From NCBI RefSeq assembly GCF_002099425.1, contig NW_018344164.1, positions 4,876,001 through 4,940,000 of the forward strand: a stretch of DNA of 64,000 nt, given 5' to 3'. Below are positions 1 through 11,764 of the stretch, one piece after another. How positions within the stretch are numbered: the first letter of the stretch is position 1; each line of letters begins with the position of its first letter. The DNA comes from Phascolarctos cinereus. Lineage: Eukaryota; Chordata; Mammalia; Diprotodontia; Phascolarctidae. Made by a program: the position numbers and the translations under genes. The notes below the pieces were generated by a model. The model worked only from the letters and a program-made list of their open reading frames with translations. It made no database searches and was not told where the DNA came from.

Positions 1-2228
1 TCTTTAACCTCTTCCTGATCATGTCTCTAAAGAAGATGCATCACCTTGTGGACCACTCCAATAATTCTATATTAGCTTTCATAGGACAAGGCAACCAAAG
101 GGTATTCTGACTAGATTCTATCAAGTTTCTGCTCATTTCATCCACACCATGACCTCCAACTCCTTGATCCCTTGGTCCTCTCTCAAATCATCACCCCTGC
201 AGTAGACACAATTTCCCTCTTTTCCCATCTCAGCCCCTTGGTGAACTGGTTTAGTTCTATGTTGTTCTCCTCTCTTGAGTCTTCTGTCCCTTTACACATC
301 ACCAGTTTTCCCTGCCAAGTATCAGCCTTGGATCATTGTTACCATCCACTTCTTTCAATCCTCCACATATGCTGCTGAACAAATATGGAGAAAATCACAC
401 AAGAGTTCTGAGTAGGTACACGGAAAATTTATATTACATAAACCCCAACTGTTTCACCCCTCCCTAATTAGCTCACTATTCCAGTGGCTCATCCAAACTT
501 TTCATCCCTCATCAAACCTCCCACCCTCTCAGCTGAGTATTTTACCTCAAGTTTTACAGAATATTCGAACCCATTTTCTCCTATAGATTGCTTCCTCTAT
601 CATCTCCACTCTTTCGTTGTACCTTTTCCTAGTCTACTAGCTACTTTCCTATTGTCTACAAATATCTCTCTGTCTCCTCCATCCTAAAACAAAAGACAAA
701 AAACTCACTTTAACCTTCCCTCTATCAGGTGATGTCTCCTATTCTTTGTTGACTAAATTCCTTGAGCATTCTACAATTGGTGCCTCCACTTTCCCTTCCT
801 CTTATTAACTCTCTACAATGCAGCTTAATCATTCAGCCAAATCTACTCTCTCCAAAGTTATCTGTGATTTCTTAATTGCCAAATGTCTTGGACTTTTCTC
901 GGTCATCATCCTTCTTGATCACTCTATAGCCTCTGACACTATCAATCCCACCCTTCTTGATACTCTCTTTACCCTAGATTTTGGAATACTTCTCTCTTTT
1001 GATTCTTTTCCTACCTATCTGGCCATTTTTTCAGTCACTTTTGATGTGTCTTTATGTTATGCCCACTAACTGTGAGTGTCCCATTGGATCCCGTCCTGGA
1101 CCCTCTTCTTTTCTCCCTTTATACTATTTCACTTGATTATCTCCTGAGGTCCTATGAATTCAATTATGACTCCTATGCTAATGACATATTTATTTAGCCC
1201 TAACCTCTCTGCTGACCTCCAGTCCTACACATCCAACTGCCTATTAGACATCTCAAGTTGTATGCCCTATAGACATTTCAGACTCCACATGTTCCAAACT
1301 GAAGCAGTTATCTCCTCCCGCCCATGTCCTCCTCTCTGCCAACTGCTTGATTACTGTCAAGGGCATCTTCTCAGTCACCAAGGCTCACAACCTAGGAATT
1401 ATTGTTGACTCCTTACTGTCTTCCATTTCCCAATGAACAATCTGTTGCCAAGGATTGTTGAATTCACCTTTATAACATCTCTCAAATATTATCTCTTCTC
1501 TTCTCTGATGCTGCCACTATTCTAGTACAGGCCCTCATCTCTCCATAGCTGGGCTATTGCTATAGCTTGCTGGTTGGTCTCCTTGCCACAAGTTTTTCCC
1601 CACTTCAGTCCATTCTATACTTAGGTAGCAAAATGATTTTGCCAAAGCACAGGGCTGACCATGTCATATGTATCCCCTATCCCAACCTCAATTTTTTATA
1701 GTGGCTCCCTCTCAACTAAAGGATCAAATATAAAATTCTGTGGTGTTCAATGCCCTTCACACCTTTGCCTGTCCTCTCTACTTTTCCAGTCCTCTTATGC
1801 TTTACACTCTCCCCACCTTATATAGACTCTCACCATGTGAAACTGACCTCTTTGCTCTTCCTTAAACAAGATTATCCATCTCTTGATTGGGCATTTTTTC
1901 TGGTTGCAATCCATGCCTGAAATGTTCTCCCTTCTCATTTTGCCTCCTAGCTTCTTCAGCTTCCTTTAAATTCCAGTTAATATTCCACCTGCTGGAGGAA
2001 GCCTTTCCTGATTCCTCTTAATTTTCATTCCTTTCTTCTGACAATTATCCCTTCTTTATCCTACATATAGCTTGTTTGTATGTAATTGCATGCATATGGT
2101 CTCCCCCATTACACTATGAGCTCCATGAGGGTAGGGACTGTATTTTTTTCCCTTTCTTTGTATCCTCAGCACTCAGCACAGTTCCTGACATATATTAAGT
2201 TTAATAAATGCTTAACAAATAAATAAAC
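1..2228 (+). mobile_element. L2-type (CR1-clade) LINE, long decayed copy
   Basis: This is a long remnant of a non-LTR retrotransposon. Around 818-1,069 the translation includes DHSIASDTINPTLLDTLF, which resembles the CR1/L2 reverse transcriptase motif LDLSAAFDTVDH. Around 1,090-1,290 a decayed VPQGSVLGPLLFSLYT motif and the ISNCLLDIS-type motif follow. Positions 1,500-2,230 match the familiar L2 3' region: 'ctagtacaggccctcatc', 'tggctccctctcaactaaagg', then 'atgagctccatgagg' and 'ttaataaatgcttaac'. The frame is broken many times, as expected of an ancient family. The left edge runs off the window. L3 is a possible alternative, but the 3' end fits L2 better. Confidence 0.75.
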
Positions 2229-2262
2229 AAACAAACAAACAAGCAAAAAAAATAAATTAAGA
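2210..2262. repeat. AAAT/AAAC microsatellite tail of the L2 copy
   Basis: A run of aaat and aaac tetranucleotides follows directly on the L2-type 3' end. It probably grew from the element's own 3' terminal repeats. Confidence 0.85.
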
Positions 2263-3542
2263 AATGCTAATGCTTATTGACTCACCAGCTGAGTGATTCT
2301 AGGAGTAACACTGAGAATTTAAGATTCTAGTCCTATTGGTCCTGAACCCCCAGTTATGTATTTCCAATAAAAAAATCTATAGTCATCTCCAATAGCTTTT
2401 TAATAAAGGGATTTATAAAGAATATTAAAAATAGGACACTTGATAGAAAACATTCCTCCCCAAACCTGGACACATTCTTCCACAAAACACATGATATCCA
2501 TGGGGAAACTGGGGTCACATTTAAGATAAAATGGTTATGAGGCACATAAAAAGAGACACATGGGACAGAAGGAGCTCCCACTTCTTGCCCCAAAACTTCC
2601 TTTCCCTTTTTCATGGGCTGCTCACAAAATTCTCCTTGGGAATCACTCTGTTGCTGGGCTCCCCAAACCAGTGACTTTCTGGAGACCATGACTGCCGTTT
2701 CCCCCCATCATGAAGGACTGTGCTCTGTAAAGTTGGGCTAACCTCAAATCACTTATGCCCCACAATCAATTCTATTTATTTTTGCTACTCTTCTTTCTTG
2801 TTTTAGCTCCAGCTGCCAGGGGGACTTGTGAGGGGTCTCTATATTTCCTAAACTCACAAAGTTGACTGGTAAATCAGGGTTACAACTCTTTGATTTCCGA
2901 ATACTTGGTCACTTAAGATAAGGAGGATAGAAGTGATCATGTATCCACAGCCATTATGGCAAGGTGAGAGAAAGCATACCTCTCCTCTGCACTCACTAAC
3001 ACCCCCACACACCTCAAGATCAGCCCTTAGCTGTCTTGCATCCTCAAAACCAAAAACACAAAAGATAACATCACAACAGGCCAATTCTTTTGTCTACCAG
3101 CTCAGCAATTCTTTTTTTCTCCCCCTGGCTCTGGAAAGAATTAGAATGCTTTTCTTTACCATACAATACAAGCCTCTCAGGTACCCATGGATGAAAATCT
3201 GATTTCCTGAAGTTTCTATGTGACTTCTTAGACAATAACCGAATAAGCAATATCCACGAATACTCAAAGAACTCCCCACACACTCAAAGGTCAGTCCACT
3301 CTTGTTTAAAAAACAAAAGCCTCACATGCAGGAATCATATCATTGGGGTCTGTGTCTAGGGATATTCTAGTCCCCATGAAGAGGCCTAGCATTGGGAAAG
3401 TTGGGAAAGGCAGATGGTTGCTTTTAGTCTGTTATTAAAACTGAGATATTTTGAGTAAGGAATCTTCTGGTGAATTCTTTTTAAGAAAAGCAAGAAGATT
3501 AATGGGCTTTTAGATTTCTTTTTCTTAAACACATGTGCACAT

Positions 3543-3582
<40 letters not shown>

Positions 3583-4369
3583 TCAATTCAAAGAGAAAAT
3601 CTTTCATTTGGAAGAATATTAGTGACCAGGCTGTTATACAGACAATAGTTTAATCATATACAGGAAAATGAGCATTTTTTAAAAATAGACATGTTCAGTG
3701 AACTGGAATAATTCTCCCCTCCTACCCTTTCCAGAGTTCTAAGAAAAGATTATAAGGACCATTTCAGAATCAAGTGCTTTATACTCCTTTATTTTGAAAA
3801 TCTAGGAGGAAACCTGATTTCACACTAATTTGTACAACGGCCGGAGTGAGGCGGTGGGAGAGGGGAAAGTCTGCTTCCTTTCCCTGTCCTTGTGTTTAAA
3901 TTCATTTATGCTGGGAGAGGGTGAGAACATGAAAACTCTGTTTCTAAAGTTAGCTTCCTTGGTCTCATTCAGATATATCAGGGGGAAGAGCTAAGCTATG
4001 TCATTAATACTCTGGAAAACTGGCAAAATGTAGGCAATAAAAGGAAAATGCAATTGGCAAAGGTGACTAGAAAGCCACCAGGCTCTGCAATGCTAAGGTG
4101 GACAAAGGCTAGTTACAGCAGCAGGGTCTGCTAGTAGCCAATTTGAAGGCCCTCTATCCAATGCCCCCAAATCACCCAATGTATCTTTCTTTTACGTGTG
4201 CTGTGAGTGATTTAGTTTGGAGCCAATTTGGGCTTTGTGTTTGGGTAATATTCTGACTTTTTAAAAAAGTTCAGCTAGGTCAAAACCAGGAAGAAATTTC
4301 TCACTTCCACTAAGCCATCCACAGAAGCACTTGCATAGCAAAACAAGTAGAAGTAGAGTGGGATGTCCA
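2263..4369. other. No recognised gene or repeat, apart from one CA tract
   Basis: No coding signature or known family was seen here. The open frames (111 aa minus at 2,354-2,689; 76 aa minus and 89 aa plus near 2,850-3,200) overlap one another on opposite strands and have no recognisable domain. A short GC-richer patch lies at 3,835-3,875. The CA tract is listed separately. Confidence 0.5.
3536..3582. repeat. (CA)n microsatellite
   Basis: About 20 near-perfect CA units preceded by 'atgtgcacatgca'. The cysteine/valine-rich open frame on the minus strand (3,386-3,607) is a product of this tract. Confidence 0.97.
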
Positions 4370-4509
4370 TAGATCAGGGCACATCTGAACAAATTATGGT
4401 ATGTGAATGCAATGGAATGTTATTCTGACATGAAATATATGGCATGATAAATTCAGGGACACATGGACAGATTTATAGGAACTAAGGCAAGGTGAAGTAT
4501 GCAGAACCA
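4370..4509 (+). mobile_element. Old LINE-1 fragment, ORF2 C-terminal region
   Basis: The sequence 'attatggtatgtgaatg', then 'aatggaatgttattctgac' and later 'gcagaaccaggaaaac', parallels the end of L1 ORF2. The intact family reads WYMNVMEYYCAIRND...LSEVSRT there, as seen in the younger L1 at 55.4-55.8 kb. A SINE interrupts the fragment at 4,522, and the 3' UTR appears to continue after 4,767. Confidence 0.6.
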
Positions 4510-4521
4510 GGAAAACAATAT

Positions 4522-4766
4522 TTTTATTGTTGTTCATTCATTTCATGTCCAACTCTGCATGACCCTATTTGGGGTTTTCTTGGCAAAGACACTGGAGTGG
4601 TTTGCCATTTCCTTCCCCAGCCTACTTTTACAGATGAAGAAACTGAGGCAAACAAAATTAAGTGATTTGCTGAGAGTCACACAGCTAGTAAATATTTGGC
4701 GCCAGATTTGAACTCAGGTCCTCGTGACTCCCAGCCCCCCTTCTATCTACTGCTCCAGGATCCCCT
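4522..4766 (-). mobile_element. tRNA-derived SINE with Bov-B/RTE-type tail
   Basis: Read on the minus strand, this has a tRNA-like head, a MIR-type core and a tail ending in the complement of 'gttgttcattcatttcatg'. That tail corresponds to the Bov-B/RTE 3' end (GTCGGACACGACTGA type). The flanks repeat 'ggaaaacaatat' (4,510-4,521) and 'ggaaaacgatat' (4,767-4,778). This is a target-site duplication showing insertion into the older L1 fragment. Confidence 0.9.
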
Positions 4767-4778
4767 GGAAAACGATAT

Positions 4779-5271
4779 AGATAACAGCTATAGAAATGCA
4801 TATAGTTTCATAAATATCATTGCATATGATGCTGATTCTGCTCAAAGCTTACAGGGATACAAATGGAAAGAACAAAGGAACTCCTACTGAATTGAGTACT
4901 ATAATTATTATAACCAAACTTGTCACTGAAGAAAATGTGATAAAATAAACCTTTTTTCCTTCATTCATAGGTGGGGGTCAGGGGAGACCTTTGGATTTGG
5001 ACTACTTTATATATCGTCAGACTCCACTGATACCTTGGTTAGCTTGGTGAAACTGATTTTTTTAAATTCTTTTGATGGCTCTCTGGATGAGACAGTGGGG
5101 AGGGATGTATTTGGAAGTGAAAGCTACATTTAAAAAAGAAAGCAATTATCTTAAAAAAAAAAAGGAAATGCTAGTAGGAGCTGATATGATCTTCTTGATT
5201 ATATTCTAAGAGCATCTCTCAATCCGCTCCTGCAAGAGGAAGATGATTTGGGGTTCCATCTCCTATGCTCT
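4779..5271. other. Probable L1 3' UTR remnant, then unassigned DNA
   Basis: Roughly 4,779-4,890 reads like decayed L1 3' UTR ('gaaagaacaaaggaactcc'). The rest, including an A-run near 5,152-5,165, shows nothing recognisable. Confidence 0.35.
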
Positions 5272-5400
5272 TCAATTCAACAAGTAAATTTTATATCTAC
5301 AATTTACCAGGCACTAAGCTAGGCCTTGGGAATACAATAATAAAGTAAAATAGTACTTATCCTCAAAAAGCTTAATTATATCAGGGAGAAACAACTTATC
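5272..5400 (-). mobile_element. L2 3' end fragment
   Basis: Contains the complement of the L2 tail: 'tttaccaggcactaagctagg' followed by 'gggaatacaataat'. Confidence 0.6.
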
Positions 5401-5943
5401 TACAAATATATAAATACAAAATTTATTTTAAAAAATACACAGTGATTTGTGGAGTTGGGAGGGAGTACTGAGACTCATACTATCTGCTGGCCAATCTGAA
5501 ATAGAACTGACTACCTCCCAGAGTTGCTTAGAGAGCTCTTACTTCCCCGGGACTGTGAAACTGGCCCATATGGTACAGCAGAGTCTGTGTATGGAAAATA
5601 GAGCCCTTGATACGCTCCAACTACATAAAAGAAAGCAAGTGGTAGGATTATAGATTCCAATGGAATTGTCACTGCTGTATGAGGATGACAAAGCAATAAG
5701 AGCCTGGGCAGTCTTACTTGCATATTTTTGGTTCTCAGAACAGTGAGGGAAAAAAAAAACGGGATAGTCATTCACATCAGAGATTAAAGAACCATCAAAG
5801 CACACAGCTGTTAGTCTATAGCTGCTAACTCCTTTCCCTCAGATGTTTACACCTTCCTTTGTTTCTCTCTCTTGTTAGAAACTGCTTGTGCTAAGCTCAC
5901 CAATACCTTCCCGATCAAATGAGCTGCTTTTTTTTTTTTTTTA
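5401..5943. other. Unassigned DNA with a T-run
   Basis: Open frames on both strands (5,447-5,653 plus; 5,511-5,805 minus, two frames) overlap and have no domain. A run of about 18 T at 5,925-5,942 precedes the next SINE. Confidence 0.4.
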
Positions 5944-5954
5944 AACCCAGCTAA

Positions 5955-6165
5955 ATCTCTGGGGAAGTGTGGTGTATTGGATAGACCACAGAACCAAGGG
6001 ACCTAATTTTCAGGCTTCTTTCTGATGCTTACCTTGATAAAAACCAATACTCTTATCTCAGTCTTAATTCCACCTATAAAATGAAAAGAGTGGGCTGAAT
6101 CACCTCTAAAGTCATTTCCAGCCCTAAATTTTGCTTATTTACATGAAGATGGGTGGTATACATTG
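5955..6165 (+). mobile_element. MIR3-type CORE-SINE
   Basis: The head 'tggtgtattggatagacc' is followed by the core and the 'tataaaatgaaaagagtggg' segment, then 'cacctctaaagtcatttcc', the CR1/L3-like tail of MIR3. Confidence 0.75.
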
Positions 6166-6404
6166 GACAGTTGCCAGAAAAGAATAATAAATTTTTCCAC
6201 TTTGATGGTGGTACTACATTTAAAAAAAAATAGACTTATGTGCCTTCAAATTAATGAAGCAGCTGTTATTTTGAGATGAAATGATTTCTCTTACCATCCC
6301 TAAAGCCAGGAAACTTTTTGGAGCTCTTTACCCATGCCCCTGTTGCTTGTGCCTTTCCCCATCCCCCTAAAATTAGCTGGCAATTTGTATTATGTATTTT
6401 CTAT

Positions 6405-6421
6405 TTACTCATATATGTGTG

Positions 6422-6489
<68 letters not shown>
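6405..6489. repeat. (TG)n microsatellite
   Basis: About 32 TG units preceded by 'tatatatatgtg'. The two overlapping VCVCVC open frames on the plus strand are artefacts of this tract. Confidence 0.98.
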
Positions 6490-6490
<1 letters not shown>

Positions 6491-6514
6491 TATTCTTGCA
6501 ATAGGAGGAATATA

Positions 6515-6628
6515 AGATCCCTGAGAGAAGAGGCTGTTTCACTCATTGTATCTATGGGCCTGCCCATGACACAGAGCCTAGCACGTACTTGGTGAATAAT
6601 AAATGCTTCTCAGTTTGATTTGATTGAC
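6515..6628 (+). mobile_element. L2 3' end fragment
   Basis: Matches the L2 terminal pattern: 'gagaagaggctgtttcactc', 'cctagcacgtacttggtg', 'aataaatgcttctcag'. A second L2-like tail ('agtaagtgctcaataaatgc') lies at 6,755-6,790. Confidence 0.65.
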
Positions 6629-6849
6629 TTAAGAGACTCAAGAAACTCACAGAAAATAAAGCATTTTACATAATCATAGAACAGTTATTTGATATTTTAA
6701 CCCTTGAAACAGGGACCAATCTAAATGGACAGCAACCGACTAGTAGAGTTTCTGATAAATAGTAAGTGCTCAATAAATGCTTATCATTTAATGAGTAACC
6801 TGTAGGATGAGATTTAAATACATTAGGTCATTCACAGTCACTAGACACT

Positions 6850-7098
6850 GACAATACTAATAATAGCTAATATTAATGAAGCATTTCCCATGTACCAGGT
6901 GCTTTACAGCTATTATCTCATTGGACCATTATAACAACTGGGGGGTAGGGGCAATTATTATCCCATTTTACAGTTGAGGAAACTGAAGAAAATAGAGGTT
7001 GAGTGACTTGCCCAGGGTCACATAGCTACTGTGTAAGACTAGATTTGAACTCAGATCTTCCTGACTCGAAGAACAATGTTCTATCCACTTTGTCACCT
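6850..7098 (-). mobile_element. MIR-type CORE-SINE
   Basis: Read on plus this is the reverse of the consensus: 'ggtgctttacagctattatc', 'tccattttacagttgagg', 'tgacttgcccagggtcac', 'gatttgaactcagatcttcc', ending at 'tatccactttgtcacc'. The copy is almost full length. Confidence 0.88.
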
Positions 7099-7404
7099 TA
7101 CTACTTTTAATATTACTCAATAGGATTGCAGTAAATGCCAACTATGCTGATTTTCACTAACATGATATCAAACATTAATGGCCATTGCCTCATCTGTAAA
7201 ACACAGGTTTGTACCAGATGACTTATCTCTGAAGTTTCATCTAGGTCTCAACTTTGAAAGGGATTCAGAATTTACTTTGACTAAGTGATATAAAGAACGG
7301 CTTTGGATTTCTTCAAGCCAATATTGGTATTCTTAATGAAGACACAATAGCATTCAGCATGAGGAATTCAAATTTTTGAATACCTCCAATTGTTTGGGAT
7401 TTGA

Positions 7405-7574
7405 GGTATTTTCTTTTGCAACATGGTTAGTATAAAATATGTTTTGCGTGACTGTACACATACGTAGTCTATATCAATTTGTTTGCCCTCAGCAGGTGTG
7501 AGAGGGAAGGAGAGCTAGAATTTGGAACTCAAGATTTAAAAAACATAAATGTTAAAAATTATTTTAAGAAGATA
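7405..7574 (+). mobile_element. L1/HAL1 3' UTR end, 5'-truncated
   Basis: Shares the order 'gcgtgactgtacacata', 'tatatcaatttgtttgccc', 'agaatttggaactcaag', 'aaatgttaaaaatta' with the HAL1-like 3' end at 44.35-44.51 kb. No coding part is retained. Confidence 0.75.
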
Positions 7575-7575
7575 A

Positions 7576-8160
7576 TGTGTTCCATTTTGGACATGCTGAA
7601 TTTAAGATGTCTAGGTGACATCTAGTTTGAGATATCCAATAAGCAATTGGAGACATGAAACAAGAAGTTAGAAGTTAGATGAGAGCTAAAGAAATAGATC
7701 TGAGAATCACCTATGTAGAGACGATAGTGAGATCAATGAGAGCTGAAGAAGGCAAAGCAGGGAAGATTTATGACATGATCTAGATGAAGATCAAGCAAAG
7801 AGACTAAGAAGGAAGAATCAGACAGATAGAAAGAGAATAAGGAGAGCGTAGCCATTAAGTGCTATACAGAAACTCCTATCAAGGAGAAGCATATGGTCAA
7901 CACTGTCCAAGACTGCAGAGAAGTCAAAAAGGATAAGGATTGAGAAAAGATGATTAGATTTACTGATTAAGAAATCATTTGTAACTTTGGAGACAACAGT
8001 TTCAACCGAATAGTGAGATTGAAACCAGGAAGCTAGGAAGAAAGTGAGAGGAAAGGAAGTGGAAATGCTAATTATAGATGGCTTTCTCAAAGAGTTCCAT
8101 GTCAAAAGGAAGGAAATGTAAGGGAAGATAGCTAACAGGGAATGGATGGATCAGGTGAGA
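7576..8160 (-). mobile_element. CR1-clade LINE fragment with RT motif (L3-like)
   Basis: The minus-strand frame at 7,818-8,105 (95 aa) includes VSKVTNDFLISKSNHLFSILILFDFSAVLDSVDHMLLL. This corresponds to the L2/L3 reverse transcriptase segment ALTKVTDDLL...LLDLSAAFDTVDH. The plus-strand reading 'gatgtctaggtgacatctag' is a repeat well known in mammals as the antisense of a CR1-clade LINE. Only a few hundred codons' worth remains. L2 versus L3 cannot be settled by eye. Confidence 0.72.
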
Positions 8161-8163
8161 GGG

Positions 8164-8202
8164 GTTTTTGTTTGTTTGTTTTATTTTGTTTTGTTTTTCA
8201 AG
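8164..8202. repeat. TTTG/TTTTG-rich simple repeat
   Basis: Short irregular run of gttt/tttg units. Confidence 0.85.
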
Positions 8203-8563
8203 GATGTAGGAGATATGGACAAGTTCATAGGCAGTAGCAAAACAGCCAGTAGGTAGTAAATTCTATTAAACCTATAGATTGATGGTAATGTTTTTGATTA
8301 GAACTCAATGGTACTCCTGTGTCACTCCTATCAGAGGAGCTTAGGGTCATTCTCTTATCCTGTCCTGACCCCATCACAGGCATTCTCCTGCTATCTTATT
8401 CTAAATAGTTTGATCCTTGAACCTGGGTTTGGAGTATGAGGTTGATGGTTGCTCGTAAATTAAATGCAATTGGCATTTGAAAAAATATTGTCAGTCTGTG
8501 TTTCAATAAAGAGTTAAAGCAGATAAAATCAGTTTCTAAAAATCCATTAAAAATAAACATAAT
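8203..8563. other. Unassigned DNA
   Basis: No family recognised in this 360-bp stretch between a LINE fragment and a SINE. Confidence 0.4.
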
Positions 8564-8813
8564 GTTGTTCAGTCGTTTCAGTCGTGTCCAACTTGTGACC
8601 GTATTTGGGGTTTTCTTTGCAAAGATGCTAGAGTGCTCAGCCATTTCCTTTTCCTGCTCATTTTATTGATGAGGAAACTGAGGCAAGCAAAGTTAAGTGA
8701 CTTGCCTCATGTCACTCAGCTATAAGTGTTCAAGGCCAGATTTGGACTCAGGAAGAGGAGTCTTCTTGATTTCAGGCCCAGCATTCTCTCTACCATACCA
8801 CATAGATGCCTGA
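8564..8813 (-). mobile_element. tRNA-derived SINE with Bov-B/RTE-type tail
   Basis: On plus it starts with 'gttgttcagtcgtttcagtc' (RTE-like tail reversed), passes the 'gaggaaactgaggcaagc' core and ends near 'accacatagatgcc' (tRNA-like head). Confidence 0.9.
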
Positions 8814-9041
8814 AGGAGAATATTAGAAAAGGATTCTCCCAGTACCTGGTAGGTAGAGGAGGAAGGAGTAAGAGGCAAATACAGAAGGCAATGCAGGAAA
8901 TATGTGAAGGAGGGGGTCCTTCACTGACATCCTCTCTGTATTTACATGCATAAACACAGACATTAACATTAAAGAGCTACATGGTCATGGTGTAACATGC
9001 ATGGTCAAAGTAAGACATAGCCACAAATGGCTGAAATTCAA

Positions 9042-9180
9042 TTTAACAATCAATTAGTGTTTATTAAGCACTTACTCTGTGCCAGGCACTCTGTTAAACT
9101 CAGGGGATACAAGGAAAGGCAGACCCTCAATCACCATCACCAAGGAACTCACATTCTAATAAGGAAGGCATGTGTAAATT
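9042..9180 (-). mobile_element. L2 3' end fragment
   Basis: 'tttattaagcacttactctg' and 'gccaggcactctgttaaac' form the reversed L2 tail, followed by reversed 'gagctcc' region text. Confidence 0.72.
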
Positions 9181-9181
9181 G

Positions 9182-9350
9182 AACCCTTAGTGATCATCTA
9201 TTCCAATCCCTTTATTTCAAAGGCTGAGAAAACTGAGGCACAGAAAGGTAAAATCATTTCTTTAAGATAATATGGGTAATAATAATCAGAGCCAAGATTA
9301 CAACCAGTTCTTTGGATTCTAAGCTTAATGCCCTTTCTGTTTTATCATAT
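9182..9350 (-). mobile_element. MIR/MIR3-type SINE
   Basis: Reverse consensus order: 'tagtgatcatctattcc', 'gaaaactgaggcacagaa', then a decayed head 'gattctaagcttaatgcc'. Confidence 0.65.
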
Positions 9351-9417
9351 TATTCATAAAAACTGGCATCTACAAAATGTCGTAAATATATCACATCATT
9401 TAAACTTCCCAAAAAGA

Positions 9418-9620
9418 AGCAGCAAAATATAGTGTATTGGACAATGAGCTTGAGGGAAGACTTGGTTTCAAATCCTCACACAGACACTTAACAGCTGAGT
9501 GACTTCAGAAAGTTCACTTACTCTCTCTCTCTCTCTATTAGGTTCCCCATCTCTAAAAGGAAGAGGGTTTGATGAGCTGGATTCTAGGTTACTTCCATCT
9601 CTAAAGCTACAATATGATAT
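9418..9620 (+). mobile_element. MIR3-type SINE with CT tract
   Basis: Head 'agtgtattggacaatgagc', core, an internal (CT)n run at 9,520-9,537, then 'aaaggaagagggtttgatg' and a MIR3-like tail. Confidence 0.65.
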
Positions 9621-9639
9621 GTCTGGGAGACATATCCTG

Positions 9640-9880
9640 CAAGTATTATTATTATCTCTATTTTACAGATGAGGAATGAAAGTAGAGATTGTTTCATCCC
9701 TTATGTTTATATTGTCTTGCCTAGCACAGTTACTGGCACAGAGTAGGCATTTAAGAATTGCTTTTCAATTGATTTTTGATTGATGTAAGTGACTTGTTCA
9801 TGGTCACACAGCCAGTGGCATTGAAAACCAGTGACACTGATCTCCCCTGACTCCCAGCCCAGCTCCCTGTCCACTTGAAC
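9640..9880 (-). mobile_element. MIR-type SINE split by an L2-like 3' end
   Basis: 'tctattttacagatgagg' (9,655-9,672) and 'aagtgacttgttcatggtc' (from 9,787) are adjacent blocks of one reversed MIR. Between them lies an L2-type tail on plus ('cctagcacagttactggc', 'gtaggcatttaagaattgc'). Confidence 0.55.
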
Positions 9881-9987
9881 AATCTGCCTCTTAGAATAAG
9901 ATAAATTACAGGAAGTCAGAATGAGATGGGAGATCACCAAAAGGAGGGACCACTTCTAATTTTTTATGGGGGGGAGCGGTTACATGT

Positions 9988-10024
9988 AGTAAGTGTTTAA
10001 CATATTTGTTGAATTATTTTGACT
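9988..10024 (+). mobile_element. L2-like 3' terminus
   Basis: 'tagtaagtgtttaacata' followed by 'tttgttgaatta' is an L2 tail signature. Only the last few tens of bases are recognisable. Confidence 0.45.
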
Positions 10025-11224
10025 GCTGTCATCTCTGTCCTTTTCTCTTCTAAGTTGGATTACAGGAAGTGATCTTTGCCCTTGGAATATATATGTGCCC
10101 AGCTTACCAATCCACCACACCAGAAAGCTGCAAGGCCTCATTAAAGTACCATGCTCAAGAATATTATACTACTTTCATGTGGCACCATCTGCACATCTTC
10201 AAAAACCCAACAAACTCAATAATAAAAAAATTCCTTCTTACTGACTCACTGTCCTAGTAATTGCATTGAAACCAGAATGGAAAATCCAATTTCTTATCAA
10301 CCGCAAAAGCTTTGCCTCTGGCCTTTTCCCAGGACGGTGTAGATACACTCAGAGTAGCATAATTTAGTCCATTAACCAGGCAGAGAGACCATGATCACAC
10401 TGAGCCAGTGGATGAGCGTCAATCTGAAGTTCAGACACGATGACTCCTAGAACACCGAGGACGAGTGTTCAAATCATCACTCTCTTACTGTTGACAGTTT
10501 TTATTTCCATTGCCTGAGAGTCCTATTATTTTTATACTATGTAATGAGGCTTCACTAGGCAAGTCTTCTGACTGCAAGCACAGTCCATGAAAGGAAGAAA
10601 AAAGAAAGTCATTTATCAATACACTTGTCACCCTCTTCTGAGCCTTAATTAGAATTAATCTCTGTCCCAGGCTGAATTCTGGGCTTATTTTTTTTTTAAT
10701 CTCTCTCTTTGAGGAAGAAAAATGTGCTTATGATCTTTCAAATATAGCACTTGTTTCATGTTTGTTTGGTTTTTTTCCCCTGGCCTATTTTGAGTAGCAC
10801 TTCTAGTATGCAGAGCCCCTGGCACCAAGAACCATCATTACCTTGAATCTAAGGCCACATGCATAAGAATGCTGCCAAAAAAGGAGAGCTTTAGAATACC
10901 AACTTTGGCTGGGGGAAAACATCCGTATGAAGAAGAAGGGAATCTATGCCACTCATTTATTTTTGCAAGGTAAATAAAAATTCAATGAAATGATCAGGAG
11001 TAGAATTTGCATGAAAGAATGCCATAAATACATTATTGATCACATGTGTGTCCCATAAAGAAGGCAGACGAGTCACGTGTACTGCAGGAGAGATAGCATG
11101 CAAATAATCAGATTCCTCCATTGGTATATACAAGATATACAATAGATAAGAAAAAAAGCCTCCATGGCTGTATGTTGCTGTTAGAGGTCACCACAGAAAG
11201 ATCACAGGCAGCCTTTGCTTCCTA
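10025..11224. other. Unassigned, apparently repeat-poor DNA
   Basis: No repeat family or coding feature recognised over 1.2 kb. The two open frames (62 aa plus at 10,069; 61 aa minus at 10,957-11,142) carry no domain. The block at 10,560-10,720 has 'cttaattagaattaatctc', a paired TAATT arrangement, and is treated as a possible conserved non-coding element under findings. Confidence 0.45.
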
Positions 11225-11345
11225 TATGTCTGACTTAAGCATGTTGCTTCTCTTTTGTGGTCCTCAATTTCTTCATCTATAAAAAAACAAAAGATGAGAT
11301 TGGACTTAAAGTTCCTAAAGTGTCTTCTAATTCTAAAAAACCTAT
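11225..11345 (+). mobile_element. MIR3-type SINE, 3' part
   Basis: 'cctcaatttcttcatctat' is the core end and 'gatgagattggacttaaag' plus 'cttctaattct' the MIR3 tail. Confidence 0.6.
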
Positions 11346-11449
11346 GAAAAAACTTGAATGGAAATACATGGACAAAAAGTACACCAGCCCAGAAGACAGA
11401 GAATGTCTGTGATCTGGATGGGTAGTGGAGTACTCATACCTATGAAATT

Positions 11450-11615
11450 ATGGATCCATGAGATCAGAAACTTAGAACTAGATAGGACCTTAGTGATAAT
11501 ATAATCAAACACCTTCATTTTACAGATGAGGAAACTGAGGCCCAAAGGTAATACAGATAGTGTTTTTTCCAAGATCACATAGTTTGTTCAGGGGTCAAGT
11601 TAGGTCCACTGACCT
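11450..11615 (-). mobile_element. MIR3-type SINE
   Basis: Reversed MIR3: 'aactagataggaccttagtg', 'cattttacagatgaggaa', 'actgaggcccaaagg', then a decayed head. Confidence 0.7.
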
Positions 11616-11764
11616 TAAATATAACTATTCCTCTTGGACCATGGCTTCTCATGATCAAAGTGAAACAGATCCACGCCATCCATGTGATTTCCCAACTTGC
11701 TCCATCACTTGTTCTGTTTATGGTTGGTCAAGAAGACATTTAAGAAAAAGAAGTACTGAAATAT

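Noticed and set aside
3835-3875. CpG-island promoter
   Set aside because: Only about 40 bp with a few CpGs. Far too short and isolated.
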